A stretch of DNA of 64,000 nucleotides from NCBI RefSeq assembly GCF_020804225.1, contig NZ_WJBI01000016.1:81-64080 (forward strand). The letters run 5' to 3'. Each line of letters begins with the position of its first letter. Positions within the stretch are counted from its first letter, which is position 1. The notes beneath the pieces were generated by a model. It did no database searches. It was not told the DNA's origin and saw only the letters and a list, made by a program, of their open reading frames with translations. Position numbers and translations under genes: made by a program. This document shows, in pieces, positions 17,828 to 26,709 of this stretch. The DNA comes from Methanosarcina sp. DH2. GTDB taxonomy: Archaea > Halobacteriota > Methanosarcinia > Methanosarcinales > Methanosarcinaceae.

Positions 17828-18274
17828 TTGAATCTATTATTATTTGGGGGTATTGAAATCACTTCTGAAATCGATTTTTCACAATTTTTTTGCTGGAACA
17901 AAGATTGCCCTGATTATGGGATTAAAAATCAGGGGAATATAGCCTTTAAAGAGAGATACGGTAAAAATAATCGTGTTCTTCTTAAATGTAAAACCTGTAA
18001 TCGTTGCTTTAGTGAAACAAAAGGTACAATATTTTTTGGACTTGATACTCCTGAGGAAGAAGTTCTTAGGACATTAGGTATGCTTCCTGAAAAAGGAGGT
18101 ATTCGTGGAGTTGCAAGAGCTACTGGGCATGATAAAGATACAATTTGTAGATGGCTCAAGATTGCAGGAACTCATTCAGAAGAAGTTACAACTTATTTCC
18201 TCAGAAATCTTAATCTTAAGAGAGTAGAAGTTGATGAGATCTGGTCATATATAAAAAAAAGCAAAAAAATGTGA
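17828..18274 (+). CDS. insA: IS1-like InsA (zinc ribbon and HTH)
   Basis: 148 residues from a TTG start. A four-cysteine zinc ribbon (C-W-N-K-D-C-P early, then C-K-T-C-N-R-C-F) is followed by an HTH-like region (R-G-V-A-R-A-T-G-H-D-K-D-T-I-C-R-W-L) that resembles IS1 InsA and would bind the inverted repeats. The last residues, V-D-E-I-W-S-Y-I-K-K-S-K-K-M, already contain the first catalytic aspartate of the transposase, so the active enzyme must be a fusion with the next ORF. The ORF ends at the A-rich slip site 18253-18269. Confidence 0.85.
   Translation: MNLLLFGGIEITSEIDFSQFFCWNKDCPDYGIKNQGNIAFKERYGKNNRVLLKCKTCNRCFSETKGTIFFGLDTPEEEVLRTLGMLPEKGGIRGVARATGHDKDTICRWLKIAGTHSEEVTTYFLRNLNLKRVEVDEIWSYIKKSKKM
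18253..18269 (+). promoter_or_regulatory. Likely programmed -1 frameshift site
   Basis: Two A-runs (18253-18260 and 18263-18269) lie in the last codons of InsA as AAA-AAA pairs. The downstream ORF is exactly in the -1 frame and overlaps the InsA stop (GTG at 18271, TGA at 18272-18274). Slipping yields a fused product of about 380 residues, as in IS1. Confidence 0.7.
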
Positions 18275-18972
18275 CCGAAGAGGATTCTGAAGAGTATGGT
18301 GACGTATACTCACTTACAGCAATCAAAAGTAACTCAAGATTGCTCCTTTTCCATCATGAAGGAAAACGTAGTACAGAGGATGCTATAGAGTTATTTAACG
18401 GAGTTGAGAAGATGCGTTCCGCATCTTCTCCTATTCCTGTATTTACCTCGGATGATTGGGATGCCTTTGAGGAAGGGCTTATAAACGTTTATGGTAAAAT
18501 CGAGTTACCACAATACAAAGGTATTGGGAGAAGACCACTACCGAGATTGGTTCCGCTTGACGACTTAAAATATGTCAAGGTACTAAAGAAAAAGGTAAAA
18601 AGCTACGTAGTTGAAACAATTCAATGTATCATTTTTGGAGATCCTAAAGAAATATTCAAAATGCTTGGAACTAATTCGGAGAGTTATATTGGCACTTCAT
18701 ATGCAGAAAGGATAAATCTTACGATCAGGACATCTCTTGCAAGATTTATAAGAAAAGGGATGAATTTCAGTAAAACAATGAAGATGCATCAGAAAGCTTT
18801 TGATTTATTCCAGGCATGGTATAACTTTATAAAACCTCATAAGTCCCTAAGATTAGAAATAAACTCTGGAAATAGAAAATGGTTCCAAAGAACCCCAGCA
18901 ATGGTAGAAGGAATAACCGATCACATATGGACTTTAAAGGAATTACTAACGTTTAGAGTTCCAGTTCAATAA
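18271..18972 (+). CDS. insB: IS1-like InsB transposase catalytic part
   Basis: 233 residues in the -1 frame relative to InsA. The second catalytic aspartate lies in F-T-S-D-D-W-D-A-F and the glutamate in Y-A-E-R-I-N-L-T-I-R-T, closely following the IS1 pattern in which E is followed by R-x-N-L-x-x-R. The region after it (F-S-K-T-M-K-M-H-Q-K) also matches IS1. The listed GTG start is formal; the product is probably made mainly by frameshifting from InsA. The frame is intact, so the element may still be mobile. Confidence 0.85.
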   Translation: MTEEDSEEYGDVYSLTAIKSNSRLLLFHHEGKRSTEDAIELFNGVEKMRSASSPIPVFTSDDWDAFEEGLINVYGKIELPQYKGIGRRPLPRLVPLDDLKYVKVLKKKVKSYVVETIQCIIFGDPKEIFKMLGTNSESYIGTSYAERINLTIRTSLARFIRKGMNFSKTMKMHQKAFDLFQAWYNFIKPHKSLRLEINSGNRKWFQRTPAMVEGITDHIWTLKELLTFRVPVQ

Positions 18973-19167
18973 CTTGGGGACACGACCCTTTTTTCATTCT
19001 TTCTTTTTTCATTCTTTCTTTTTTATTCCCTCTTTTCTGTTTTCATTCACTTATTTCTATATTATTCCCCTTTCTGTTTTCATTCCTATAATTCTCGGCT
19101 TTAACAACTGTCCTAATTTCCGTAAAGTATAATGGTGGGGCTTGTAAGCCAGACATGCAAAACAGAT

Positions 19168-19180
19168 AACACTTAAATAC
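19168..19180 (+). promoter_or_regulatory. Probable TATA box of trpB2
   Basis: CACTTAAATACAT lies about 45-57 bases before the trpB2 start codon, a suitable distance for a short leader containing the AAGGAG ribosome site. Confidence 0.4.
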
Positions 19181-19224
19181 ATCAAAGTTCGATTTTGTAC
19201 AGAAATGACCTGAAGGAGATTTTC

Positions 19225-20523
19225 ATGGAGCAGACAAAGATTATCCTTGACGAAAATGAGATGCCGAAGAGATGGTACAATGTCCTTTCCGACCTTCCCA
19301 CTCCAATTGACCCGCCTCTGGACCCCAGAACCTGGCAGCCTATAAGCCCGGAAGCTCTTGAGCCCATTTTCCCAAAGGCACTGATCAGACAGGAAATGAG
19401 CAGTGATCGGTATATCGATATTCCCGAGGAAGTGCTTGATGTTTATAGGCTCTGGAGGCCAAGCCCTCTATTCAGAGCTCATCAGCTGGAAAAAGTCCTC
19501 AAGACTCCTGCAAAGATCTATTATAAGTACGAAGGGGTTAGTCCTGCAGGCAGCCATAAAACAAATACCTCTATTGCCCAGGCTTATTATAATATGAAAG
19601 AGGGCACAGAGAGGCTCACAACCGAGACAGGAGCGGGGCAGTGGGGAAGTGCACTTTCTCTTGCCTGTAACTACTTCGACCTTGAGTGCAAAGTCTATAT
19701 GGTCCGTTCCAGTTACTACCAGAAACCTTACAGAAAATCCCTTATGACCCTCTGGGGAGGAAATGTCGTGCCTTCTCCAAGCCCGGATACGGAATTCGGA
19801 AGAAAGATCCTTCAAGAGCAGCCTGATACTCCCGGAAGCCTCGGGATCGCAATCAGTGAGGCTGTAGAGGATGCCGTAGCCCATGAGAGCACAAAGTATG
19901 CCCTTGGAAGTGTGCTTAACCACGTTGTGCTCCACCAGACCGTAATAGGGACTGAGTGCAAAAAGCAGCTTGAGCAGGTAGAAGAATATCCTGATGTGGT
20001 TATCGGGTGCTGCGGCGGTGGGAGCAACCTCGGGGGAATTGGGCTTGAGTTTATAAAAGACAGGCTTGAGGGAAAACACAACGCAAGAGTGGTAGCAGTC
20101 GAACCCTCGTCCTGCCCTTCCCTGACAAAAGGAGAGTACAGGTATGACTTCGGAGATACTGCCGAGATGACCCCGCTCCTTAAAATGTACACCCTCGGGC
20201 ACAAGCACACACCACCTGCCATCCATGCAGGAGGGCTACGCTACCACGGCGACTCTCCGATTATAAGCAAGCTATGTGCAGAAGGGCTTATAGAAGCTGT
20301 TTCATATGACCAGTACAATGTTTTTGATGCAGCCGTACAGTTTGCCAGGACAGAAGGAATAGTGCCTGCACCAGAATCTGCCCACGCTATTCGCTATGCA
20401 ATCGACGAAGCCATTGCAGCCAAACATACAGGGGAAGAAAAGACTATTCTCTTCAACCTGAGCGGGCACGGGCACTTTGACATGGCCTCTTATGACAAAT
20501 ATTTCAGCGGAGAACTTGTCTGA
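19225..20523 (+). CDS. trpB2: Tryptophan synthase beta chain-like protein (TrpB2 type)
   Basis: 432 residues, longer than TrpB1 (about 400) and typical of the TrpB2 branch. The PLP lysine is in G-S-H-K-T-N-T-S-I, the substrate loop in E-T-G-A-G-Q-W-G, and the PLP-phosphate loop in [11 protein letters not shown]. TrpB2 makes tryptophan from indole and serine (or phosphoserine in some archaea) and often works without TrpA. Start at ATG 19225, since AAGGAG lies six bases upstream; the TTG at 19195 is unlikely. No other trp genes are adjacent, so it is probably a stand-alone salvage enzyme. Confidence 0.93.
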   Translation: MEQTKIILDENEMPKRWYNVLSDLPTPIDPPLDPRTWQPISPEALEPIFPKALIRQEMSSDRYIDIPEEVLDVYRLWRPSPLFRAHQLEKVLKTPAKIYYKYEGVSPAGSHKTNTSIAQAYYNMKEGTERLTTETGAGQWGSALSLACNYFDLECKVYMVRSSYYQKPYRKSLMTLWGGNVVPSPSPDTEFGRKILQEQPDTPGSLGIAISEAVEDAVAHESTKYALGSVLNHVVLHQTVIGTECKKQLEQVEEYPDVVIGCCGGGSNLGGIGLEFIKDRLEGKHNARVVAVEPSSCPSLTKGEYRYDFGDTAEMTPLLKMYTLGHKHTPPAIHAGGLRYHGDSPIISKLCAEGLIEAVSYDQYNVFDAAVQFARTEGIVPAPESAHAIRYAIDEAIAAKHTGEEKTILFNLSGHGHFDMASYDKYFSGELV

Positions 20524-20676
20524 CCCACAATGACAATAAGAAATCCAGTCTAAGAAACGTACAAAATAAGTATAGGCCGACAGGTCAAGCATGCAGACCA
20601 GGTTTTACAGGCTAAGCATAAAGGCTACGTTCAAAGGCTAAAAAATATAAATTAAAGAGAGAATAGAATAGGATAA

Positions 20677-20700
20677 GGGTGCTTTTCAGGCACCCTTTAT
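20677..20700 (+). terminator. Hairpin terminator after trpB2
   Basis: GGGTGC (20677-20682) and GCACCC (20690-20695) form a perfect 6-bp stem followed by TTTATATA. It lies between trpB2 and the convergent DUF1699 gene. Confidence 0.6.
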
Positions 20701-20746
20701 ATATAAGTAATTTTTTCCTTACTTTTTCCGTATTTTTTCTGCATTC

Positions 20747-20811
20747 TTTTCCGGATTTATTTTCCGGATTTATTTTCCGGATTTATTTTCCGGATTCCTT
20801 TTCCGAATTTC
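20747..20811. repeat. 13-bp tandem repeat TTTTCCGGATTTA, 5 copies
   Basis: Three perfect units followed by two diverged ones (ATTCC and GAATTTC endings). It lies directly downstream of the DUF1699 gene on the opposite strand. Confidence 0.9.
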
Positions 20812-20818
20812 TTCTCCA

Positions 20819-21226
20819 TTATTCAAACTGCTTCCTGTTCAGGATGTAAAGGATCATCGTCGGGTTGAGCTTGCTTTCTTTCGCCATTTTTTCTGCAATT
20901 TTTTCGCCTGGAATTCCCTCTGTTTTCATATTCTTTATTTTAGTCATTACTGAGGGAGGGACGGTATAATACTCGTTTATATCTTTTCTATGGCCCCATA
21001 CATCTCCTTCAATCAGCTGGATTTTTTGCATCTCTAAAAACATCTCCATAGACTTTGAAATAGTCCTTTGATATGATTTAGGAAGCTGGACTATTTCGAG
21101 CTTAGGACAGGTTTCAACAAGCAGAAAAATATCTTTATTCGAAGGCCTGAATGCAAGGTGAATTACCTTTTCATTCGGGTTTAAAGAGAGAATTTCATCT
21201 CTGGAACTGACAACTCTTATTTTCAT
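20819..21226 (-). CDS. DUF1699 family protein, copy 1
   Basis: 135 residues starting M-K-I-R-V-V-S-S-R-D-E-I. It matches the small DUF1699 family known from Methanosarcina and relatives. Conserved blocks shared with the other two copies here are F-R-P-S-N-K-D-I-F, E-T-C-P-K, Q-L-P-K-S-Y, E-G-D-V-W-G-H-R-K-D-I-N-E-Y-Y and a C-terminal helical S-K-L-N-P-x-M-I-L-Y-I-L. The C-terminal part looks like a short helical DNA- or RNA-binding unit, but the function is not known to me. A TATA-like AATATTTAAATATT lies at 21277-21290. It is followed on the left by a tandem repeat and the trpB2 terminator. Confidence 0.9.
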   Translation of the reverse strand: MKIRVVSSRDEILSLNPNEKVIHLAFRPSNKDIFLLVETCPKLEIVQLPKSYQRTISKSMEMFLEMQKIQLIEGDVWGHRKDINEYYTVPPSVMTKIKNMKTEGIPGEKIAEKMAKESKLNPTMILYILNRKQFE

Positions 21227-21276
21227 ACCATTCCCCAGACCCTAGTTAAGTTCAAGTTAATAAAGTTCATTATACT

Positions 21277-21290
21277 GCAATATTTAAATA
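21277..21290 (-). promoter_or_regulatory. Probable TATA box of DUF1699 copy 1
   Basis: AATATTTAAATATT, about 55 bases before the start codon on the minus strand. The sequence is symmetrical, so direction is taken from the gene. Confidence 0.4.
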
Positions 21291-21608
21291 TTTTTCTATG
21301 TTTCTCCGGGAGTTTTGTTCAGTTGAGTCAAAGAGATTTGAAAAAAAGATATATAGAAAAGTAAAATTAAAAGTCCATAGAGGAATAAACAAATTTCACA
21401 CCGTCAGACTTAAAATCATTTTTCATATTGTTTTCATAAATATAAAAAATAAGTTATGTGTAAATTCAAGAGTTTCTTTAGAGATCGATCGTTAGAATAT
21501 TCAGAGGTAAATTATTGGAAAAAGCGTAGAAATTAGAGAAAAATTTATCAAGGATGGAATTCCCAGACCGTAAACCCATCCAGAAATTAAGGTTTAAAAT
21601 ATATGAAA

Positions 21609-21637
21609 AACTTTTTAAGACCAGGTCTTAAAAAGTT
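21609..21637 (-). terminator. Perfect 14-bp stem hairpin, probable terminator of DUF1699 copy 2
   Basis: AACTTTTTAAGACC and GGTCTTAAAAAGTT pair perfectly around one base. On the minus strand it lies about 95 bases after the stop of copy 2 and is followed by a T-rich stretch. A protein-binding operator is the alternative. Confidence 0.5.
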
Positions 21638-21732
21638 GACTGCCCTCTTCAGTAAGACATCTTTCACGGGTACAGAACAAAAACCGATTTGCCCCGAAAA
21701 GTTGTGGTTGAAAGGGCAGGTAAGTCCATGCT

Positions 21733-22146
21733 TCAGGACAATTCCATACTTCTTTTACTGAGTATGTAAAGAATCATGTCAGAATTCAATTTACTTTCTC
21801 TTGAAAGCTTTTCTGCAATCACCTCATTGGAGAACCGGTCAGCTTTTAATTCCTGAATTTTCTCCAGGACATTCTGAGAGACATTGTAGTATTCGTTTAT
21901 GTCCTTCCGGTGACCCCATACATCCCCTTCAAGGAGATTTATCTTCTGCATTTCCAGGAACATCTCTATTGACTTTGAAACAGTCCTTCTGTAAGATTTA
22001 GGAAGCTGTATAGCTTCTATTTTAGGACATGTTTCAGCAAGCATGAATACATCCCTGTTAGACGGCCTGAAAGCAAGGTGGATAACCTTCTCATTCGGGT
22101 TCAGGGTAGGAATCTCCTCCCGTGAACTAACTACTCTGATTTTCAT
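21733..22146 (-). CDS. DUF1699 family protein, copy 2
   Basis: 137 residues from the ATG at 22146 (M-K-I-R-V-V-S-S-R-E-E). GGAGTGGGG lies just upstream, so the upstream TTG at 22158 is not used. It shares all DUF1699 blocks with copies 1 and 3, including E-G-D-V-W-G-H-R-K-D-I-N-E-Y-Y, and has the same C-terminal pattern S-K-L-N-S-D-M-I-L-Y-I-L. Copies 1 and 2 lie in the same direction about 500 bases apart, each followed by its own palindrome or repeat, so they look like a tandem duplication expressed from separate promoters. Function unknown. Confidence 0.9.
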   Translation of the reverse strand: MKIRVVSSREEIPTLNPNEKVIHLAFRPSNRDVFMLAETCPKIEAIQLPKSYRRTVSKSIEMFLEMQKINLLEGDVWGHRKDINEYYNVSQNVLEKIQELKADRFSNEVIAEKLSRESKLNSDMILYILSKRSMELS

Positions 22147-22246
22147 ATTAATCCCCACTCCTTATTAGAATCAAATTTTTATTTATTTAAAAATCAAATT
22201 TTGTTTATGCACTTACATTTTATATACATATCGATTAGCAGAAATA

Positions 22247-23539
22247 TTATTTAGAGGGTCTGTACCCGAAACGAGTTCTAATAGCGTCAGCATGTGCCTG
22301 CAGACCTTCTTCCTCAGCTAATGAGATTACAGTTTCTTTCAGACTTTCAAGCCCACTCTTGCTGATTTTCTGGATACTCGAATACTTCAGGAAGTGATTA
22401 ATATTCAGACCTGAATAAATCCTGGCATATCCCGCAGTGGGAAGCACATGATTGGTACCGGAGGCGTAGTCTCCAACCGGAACAGGAGCATAGTTCCCTA
22501 TAAAAATAGATCCGGCATTTTTAATTCTGTCAAGCACGAAATCGGAGTCTTCAATCATAATTTCCAGGTGCTCAGGAGCGAATTTATTGCTGAAGTCAAT
22601 ACCCTGCTCAAGAGAGTCTGCAGTCAGGACTGCTGCATTTTCAAGAGAAGCTTTCACAATCTCACTTCTTGCAGTACTTTCAGCCTGAACAAGTACCTCC
22701 CGTTTAACAGCCTCTGCAAAAGTCTCTGAAGTTGTCACAAGCACCGAAACTGCACTCGGATCGTGTTCTGCCTGGGCTATGATATCTGAGGCAGCCATTA
22801 CAGCATCTGCAGAATCGTCTGCTAAAATAAGAACTTCACTCGGACCTGCGGGGAAATCAATCTCGGCAACATCCCTTACCTGCATTTTGGCAGATGTCAC
22901 AAAAACGTTTCCAGGACCTACAATTTTGTCCACCTTCGGGACAGTTTCGGTTCCGTACGCCATTGCTCCTATTGCCTGAACACCTCCAAGTTTGAAAACC
23001 TTCCCTGCCCCTGCAACTTTCGCAGCAGCAAGCGTAAGAGGGTGTACGGAGCCGTCAGCTCTCGGAGGAGTGCATACGATAACCTGCTCGACTCCTGCAA
23101 CCCTTGCAGGGATTACCGTCATCAGCACTGTTGAAGGATAGGAAGCCCTGCCTCCTGGAGAGTAGGCACCTACACTTTCGAGCGGTGTTGCCTTCTGACC
23201 CAGGACAACTCCGGGCTGAAGTTCCATAAACCAGGTGGTTTCAGGCATCTGGGCTTTATGAAAAGCCATGATATTTGCAGCTGCAATTTTAAGGTGCCTC
23301 AGGAGTTCAGGACCGACCCCTGAAATGGCTTCTTTAAACTCTTCCTCACTTACCTCAAAATCGGCAAGCTCAACTTTATCAAACTTCTTTGTGTACTCTC
23401 TGAGTGCTGCATCTCCATTCATGCGCACATCAGAAAGTACGGAGGAAACGGTTTCTCCAACATCTGCAAGCCCGGACCCCCGGGAAATTAATTTCTGCAT
23501 TTCAGCTTCCGAAACATCAGACAACTTTTTGAATAACAT
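22247..23539 (-). CDS. hisD: Histidinol dehydrogenase
   Basis: 430 residues from the ATG at 23539 (M-L-F-K-K-L-S-D-V). HisD carries out the last two steps of histidine synthesis, oxidising L-histidinol to histidine with two NAD+. Key features present are A-Q-A-E-H-D-P-S-A (zinc and substrate histidine), F-A-P-E-H-L-E (catalytic E-H pair) and the N-terminal catalytic-domain block [11 protein letters not shown]. The frame continues upstream to 23686, but that part translates a 10-bp DNA repeat and is not protein. The gene stands alone, as his genes often do in Methanosarcina. Confidence 0.95.
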   Translation of the reverse strand: MLFKKLSDVSEAEMQKLISRGSGLADVGETVSSVLSDVRMNGDAALREYTKKFDKVELADFEVSEEEFKEAISGVGPELLRHLKIAAANIMAFHKAQMPETTWFMELQPGVVLGQKATPLESVGAYSPGGRASYPSTVLMTVIPARVAGVEQVIVCTPPRADGSVHPLTLAAAKVAGAGKVFKLGGVQAIGAMAYGTETVPKVDKIVGPGNVFVTSAKMQVRDVAEIDFPAGPSEVLILADDSADAVMAASDIIAQAEHDPSAVSVLVTTSETFAEAVKREVLVQAESTARSEIVKASLENAAVLTADSLEQGIDFSNKFAPEHLEIMIEDSDFVLDRIKNAGSIFIGNYAPVPVGDYASGTNHVLPTAGYARIYSGLNINHFLKYSSIQKISKSGLESLKETVISLAEEEGLQAHADAIRTRFGYRPSK

Positions 23540-23620
23540 TGTGACCATCTCTGAAATTACCTGGTAAAACCTGATATAAACTAATCCCGGTAAGTTTGGA
23601 ATAAGCCTGGTATAAATTAA

Positions 23621-23680
23621 TAGAATTTGATATAATTTGATATAATTTGATATAATCCGATATAATCCGATATAATCTGC
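23621..23680 (-). promoter_or_regulatory. 10-bp repeats of TATA-like boxes upstream of hisD
   Basis: Six consecutive 10-bp units: TAGAATTTGA, TATAATTTGA twice, TATAATCCGA twice, TATAATCTGC. Each contains a TATA-like core and they recur about once per helical turn, 80-140 bases before the hisD start. One may be the true promoter. Confidence 0.55.
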
Positions 23681-23689
23681 TCTCATTAA

Positions 23690-24106
23690 ATCCCTGATCT
23701 CATTTAATATTTTACCTCAGGCTCCAGGCATAAAAGAACAGAAAAATAAGAAATGACCATAAATTTATCTGACCCGTACAACCTTATTAGCTATTCCGTG
23801 TCGTTTTTGTCACGCTCGACGAAGGAGAGCAGCCTTTCCCACGATAAAAAAGAGAAAAAGAAAATAGGTGGATAGTAACTCACTTTTGCTTTTATTGCTC
23901 ATTATGGCTCTTCCAAGCTTTTCGTTCTACTTTTTCTTCTTTTAACTTTTATCCTTCAAGTTCTTTCTGCTTCTCTCTACTTCTTCCTTCTTTTTTAGAA
24001 GGGCCTCCAGACAGGCTGACGTAGGCTCTTATATTTAGCTATGAATTGAAAACCGGTTTCGGAGCAAAAGGTAAATATTACCTCAAGCCAGAGCACTTTT
24101 TTTAAT
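23690..24106. other. Intergenic region with a dispersed repeat
   Basis: No gene supported. It contains a 31-base segment (23800-23830) that recurs at 61466-61496, and a T/C-rich stretch at about 23930-23995. Confidence 0.5.
23800..23830. repeat. 31-base dispersed repeat, copy 1
   Basis: Matches 61466-61496 at 28 of 31 positions; the shared core is GCTCGACGAA followed by GAGAGC. GTCG at the start and CGAC inside it can pair. Likely a Methanosarcina intergenic repeat. Confidence 0.7.
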
Positions 24107-24364
24107 ATGTTATCCTTCGTAATTGCGGTACTGATTTACGGCTCTTTTTTTCTTGTCTTATATGCCGGCCTTTGCCCTGTGCGGTGCAGGGAGAGAAAAC
24201 CAAAAGATGTCTTTCTGTATTCCAGGACAGATAAAACAAATAATTCAGAACCGCGAAGAATTGAAAATAAAAAAGGAAAGATTAAAAGATCAATAATCTT
24301 AAGGGAGAGATCAATAGTCTTAAGAGGAAGATCAATAGTCATGAGGGAGATCAATAATCACTGA
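24107..24364 (+). CDS. Doubtful small membrane ORF (85 aa)
   Basis: The first 25 residues form a hydrophobic helix ([15 protein letters not shown]) followed by C-P-V-R-C-R-E-R. The C-terminal third only translates the 21-bp DNA repeat at 24287-24362 ([13 protein letters not shown]). There is no clear ribosome site, and the frame overlaps the hel308 stop on the other strand. The N-terminal half may be a remnant of a small membrane protein. Confidence 0.25.
   Translation: MLSFVIAVLIYGSFFLVLYAGLCPVRCRERKPKDVFLYSRTDKTNNSEPRRIENKKGKIKRSIILRERSIVLRGRSIVMREINNH
24287..24362. repeat. 21-bp tandem repeat (AGATCAATAATCTTAAGGGAG), 4 units
   Basis: Units begin at 24287, 24308, 24329 and 24348 and end at the 3' end of hel308. 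Confidence 0.8.
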
Positions 24365-26543
24365 TTGTCCTCTGCCCTTCCAGAGAACTTTTTTCAAGGG
24401 GCTCAGTATCAAAGGCTTCAGGCACTCCCACTCTTTTTCCGATCTGCTTGAAGATCCTTTCAGCAATTTTGGGTCCTACAAGAGCAGCTATCTGTTCAAG
24501 GGAAGCCCCTGCAAGTTCTGCTGTGGATTTAAAGCCTGCCTCATAAAGTTTCCTTGCCCTTACACGCCCGATGCTCCTGATATCGAGTAAATCCATCAGT
24601 TCAGGACCTGCCCCGTAGTGGATCCGCTTTTCAAGTTCTGCAGCTTCTTTTGCCCCTTTCAGGTCAAGGAGTCTGGCAAGCTGGGTGGTCACGTGCATGA
24701 TCCACTCGGCAATGTCTGCAGTTGCATGGATATCCCCTTCCCCTGTACCGAATTTTAAGCAGAGCTCATTTTCAGGCTTCTCATGGATCCAGTCCATAAG
24801 CAGGAGAGAGGTTTTTACCTCGCTCAGGAACCACTCGTATTCGACAATATTGAAGGGGCTTGGGACCTTTGAGAACTCTCCTGCGTGCGCCATTACGTAA
24901 TCATTGACTTCCTGGTAGTCCTGGCTCCGCATATACATAAGGCGCATATCAGGAGTGCTGCAGACCAGGTGCAGCAGGGTAAGTTCGGTTAGGGTTCCGG
25001 CTTCTCTTAAGCCCTTTGCAATAAGGGCTGCGGAGAGAGGGTCAATGTAAAGCCGTGAGACAAGTTTTCCGAAAACCGTAGAAATAAGGACATCATGATC
25101 CTTTTCAAGCATTCCTTCTTGCCTCAAGAAATTAAGGCATTCGTCAACGACTGTGGAGATCCCGAAATTTGAGTACTGGAACGCGAAAAAAGTAGCCTCC
25201 AGAAAATCCATAAGCTCTTCCTTTGTCCGGGCAAATCCGTTCGAGATCGTTGAAAGCACGTGCGTCCTGAGGGCATTTTCTGTCCCGAGCTTGGACCAGA
25301 TATCTTCAGCTCCGGCTTCAATATATTTCTCAAATAGGAAAACCAATTCCTCATAGGACTTTGCAAGCAGTACAGCTTCCCCGTAGGGGTCAAGCCTCGG
25401 CCTTCCGGCTCTTCCTGCCATCTGCTTATATTCGAGTACCGGAATTGGCTGCATGCCTGCTTCAGAAGAATATCGCCTATAACTCCTTATAACCACACGC
25501 CTGGCAGGCAGGTTCAGCCCTGCTGCAAGAGTTGGGGTACTTGAGATAAGCTTTATATGCCCCTCTCGAAAGCCGGATTCTACAAGTTCCCTTAAAGGCG
25601 AGGTAAGGCCTGCGTGGTGAAATGCAGTCCCTGAACGGACGCAGGTTGCAAGAACTGATGAGGTATCGGTTTCACTGTCTTCCAGGATCTCGTCTGCAAT
25701 GCCTGCAAGAGCTTCCCTGTCTTCTGCGGAAAGAGTCTTTTTTACTGCAGAAGCAGCTTTCTTTGCAAAACCCATACAGTTTTTCCTGCTGCTTTCAAAA
25801 ACAAGGCACTGACCGCCTTCCTTTATGGTATCAAGCACAAGGTTTATAGCTTCGTCTTTTGTGGGCTGCTCAACAGGCTTTTCCCTGTCCCTGCAGAAAA
25901 AAGTCCCGTTAAAAAGCACCCCTTCCATAAGTTCTGTGGGCCTCCATTCGCTTACCACAAGTTCGGCATCAAGCCAGGCAGCAAGCTCATCGGCATTCCC
26001 TACTGTTGCCGAAAGTGCGAGGATCTGACAGGAAGGGTTCATTTTCCTGAGCTTTGCAAGGGTAATCTCAAGGGTTGGTCCCCTGTCCGCAGAATCTATA
26101 AGATGGACTTCGTCTGCCACAACAACAGAGATCTCCTGCATCCAGGTAGTCTCGTTCCTGAGCAGGGAATCCGTTTTTTCCGACGTAGCTACAATGATAT
26201 CATTTATCCCGAGCCCTTCGTCCCGCCGGTCGTAGTCCCCTGTTGAGATCCCGACCCTTAAGCCCAGTTCGGAGAACTCCTGAAACCGCCTGAACTTTTC
26301 GGAAGCCAGAGCTCTCAGAGGCACTATATAGAGTGCCTTTCCTCCTGCAAGCACGGACTTTAACATCGCAAGCTCTGCAAGCAGAGTCTTTCCCGAAGCC
26401 GTAGGGATTGCAGCAAGAAGATTTTTTCCTTCAAGCAGGCCCTTTTCAACGGCCTCTGCCTGGGGGGGATAAAGTTCAAGAATCCCGGAGTTTTCATAAA
26501 AACGCTTTATTTCATCGGGCAGGTCGAGACTTTCTATCTTCAT
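24351..26543 (-). CDS. hel308: ATP-dependent DNA helicase Hel308 (Hjm, Ski2-like)
   Basis: 730 residues from the ATG at 26543 (M-K-I-E-S-L-D-L-P). Superfamily 2 motifs are clear: Q-motif region L-Y-P-P-Q-A-E-A-V, Walker A T-A-S-G-K-T-L, D-E-V-H, S-A-T, and motif [10 protein letters not shown]. Later come the winged-helix and ratchet domains and a helix-hairpin-helix near the end ([16 protein letters not shown]). Hel308 unwinds lagging strands at stalled forks and processes recombination intermediates with 3'-5' polarity. The end, Q-R-T-I-S-D-Y, resembles a PCNA-interacting peptide. A GTG start at 26561 would add six residues; neither start has a strong ribosome site. Confidence 0.97.
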   Translation of the reverse strand: MKIESLDLPDEIKRFYENSGILELYPPQAEAVEKGLLEGKNLLAAIPTASGKTLLAELAMLKSVLAGGKALYIVPLRALASEKFRRFQEFSELGLRVGISTGDYDRRDEGLGINDIIVATSEKTDSLLRNETTWMQEISVVVADEVHLIDSADRGPTLEITLAKLRKMNPSCQILALSATVGNADELAAWLDAELVVSEWRPTELMEGVLFNGTFFCRDREKPVEQPTKDEAINLVLDTIKEGGQCLVFESSRKNCMGFAKKAASAVKKTLSAEDREALAGIADEILEDSETDTSSVLATCVRSGTAFHHAGLTSPLRELVESGFREGHIKLISSTPTLAAGLNLPARRVVIRSYRRYSSEAGMQPIPVLEYKQMAGRAGRPRLDPYGEAVLLAKSYEELVFLFEKYIEAGAEDIWSKLGTENALRTHVLSTISNGFARTKEELMDFLEATFFAFQYSNFGISTVVDECLNFLRQEGMLEKDHDVLISTVFGKLVSRLYIDPLSAALIAKGLREAGTLTELTLLHLVCSTPDMRLMYMRSQDYQEVNDYVMAHAGEFSKVPSPFNIVEYEWFLSEVKTSLLLMDWIHEKPENELCLKFGTGEGDIHATADIAEWIMHVTTQLARLLDLKGAKEAAELEKRIHYGAGPELMDLLDIRSIGRVRARKLYEAGFKSTAELAGASLEQIAALVGPKIAERIFKQIGKRVGVPEAFDTEPLEKSSLEGQRTISDY

Positions 26544-26607
26544 TGAAAACCAGAAACTCACACATAAGATAAAAAACTATTTTGAAATCGCGATACAACT
26601 GCTAAAA

Positions 26608-26709
26608 ACTAATCCTGCAAAAAAGTTGAGGCTCTCTTTTAAGGAACCCCTGAGTTTTTCATAATTTCGATGGAAAATTTAGAAAAACTCAGGCTTTTGC
26701 AGGGTTAGT
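26608..26709. repeat. 102-bp element with terminal inverted repeats and internal hairpin
   Basis: ACTAATCCTGCAAAA (26608-26622) is the inverted repeat of TTTTGCAGGGTTAGT (26695-26709) with one mismatch. Nested inside, CCTGAGTTTTTC (26649-26660) and GAAAAACTCAGG (26682-26693) form a perfect 12-bp stem. It could be a MITE-like insertion or a strong hairpin downstream of ABCE1. No target duplication was recognised. Confidence 0.65.

Larger units (their letters stand above)
17788..18988 (+). mobile_element. Intact IS1-like insertion sequence (1201 bp)
   Basis: Perfect terminal inverted repeats GGGTCGTGTCCCCAA (17788-17802) and TTGGGGACACGACCC (18974-18988) enclose two overlapping transposase ORFs. 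Outside the ends only a shared TTTT is seen as possible target duplication, so the duplication is unclear. The proteins match the IS1 plan: a zinc-finger/HTH InsA-like ORF followed by a DDE InsB-like ORF in the -1 frame. Perfect ends and open frames suggest recent activity. Confidence 0.93.
21227..21732. other. Spacer between two DUF1699 genes
   Basis: AT-rich, with no convincing gene. It holds the TATA site of copy 1 and a perfect palindrome (21609-21637) downstream of copy 2. A 65-codon frame at 21298 lacks support. Confidence 0.5.

Noticed and set aside
21298-21495. 65-codon ORF between DUF1699 copies
   Set aside because: AT-rich K/I/F composition and no promoter or ribosome site.
22247-23686. 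Longer HisD with 49 extra N-terminal residues
   Set aside because: The extension only translates the 10-bp promoter repeat (Y, I, L-rich) and lacks homology expected for HisD.
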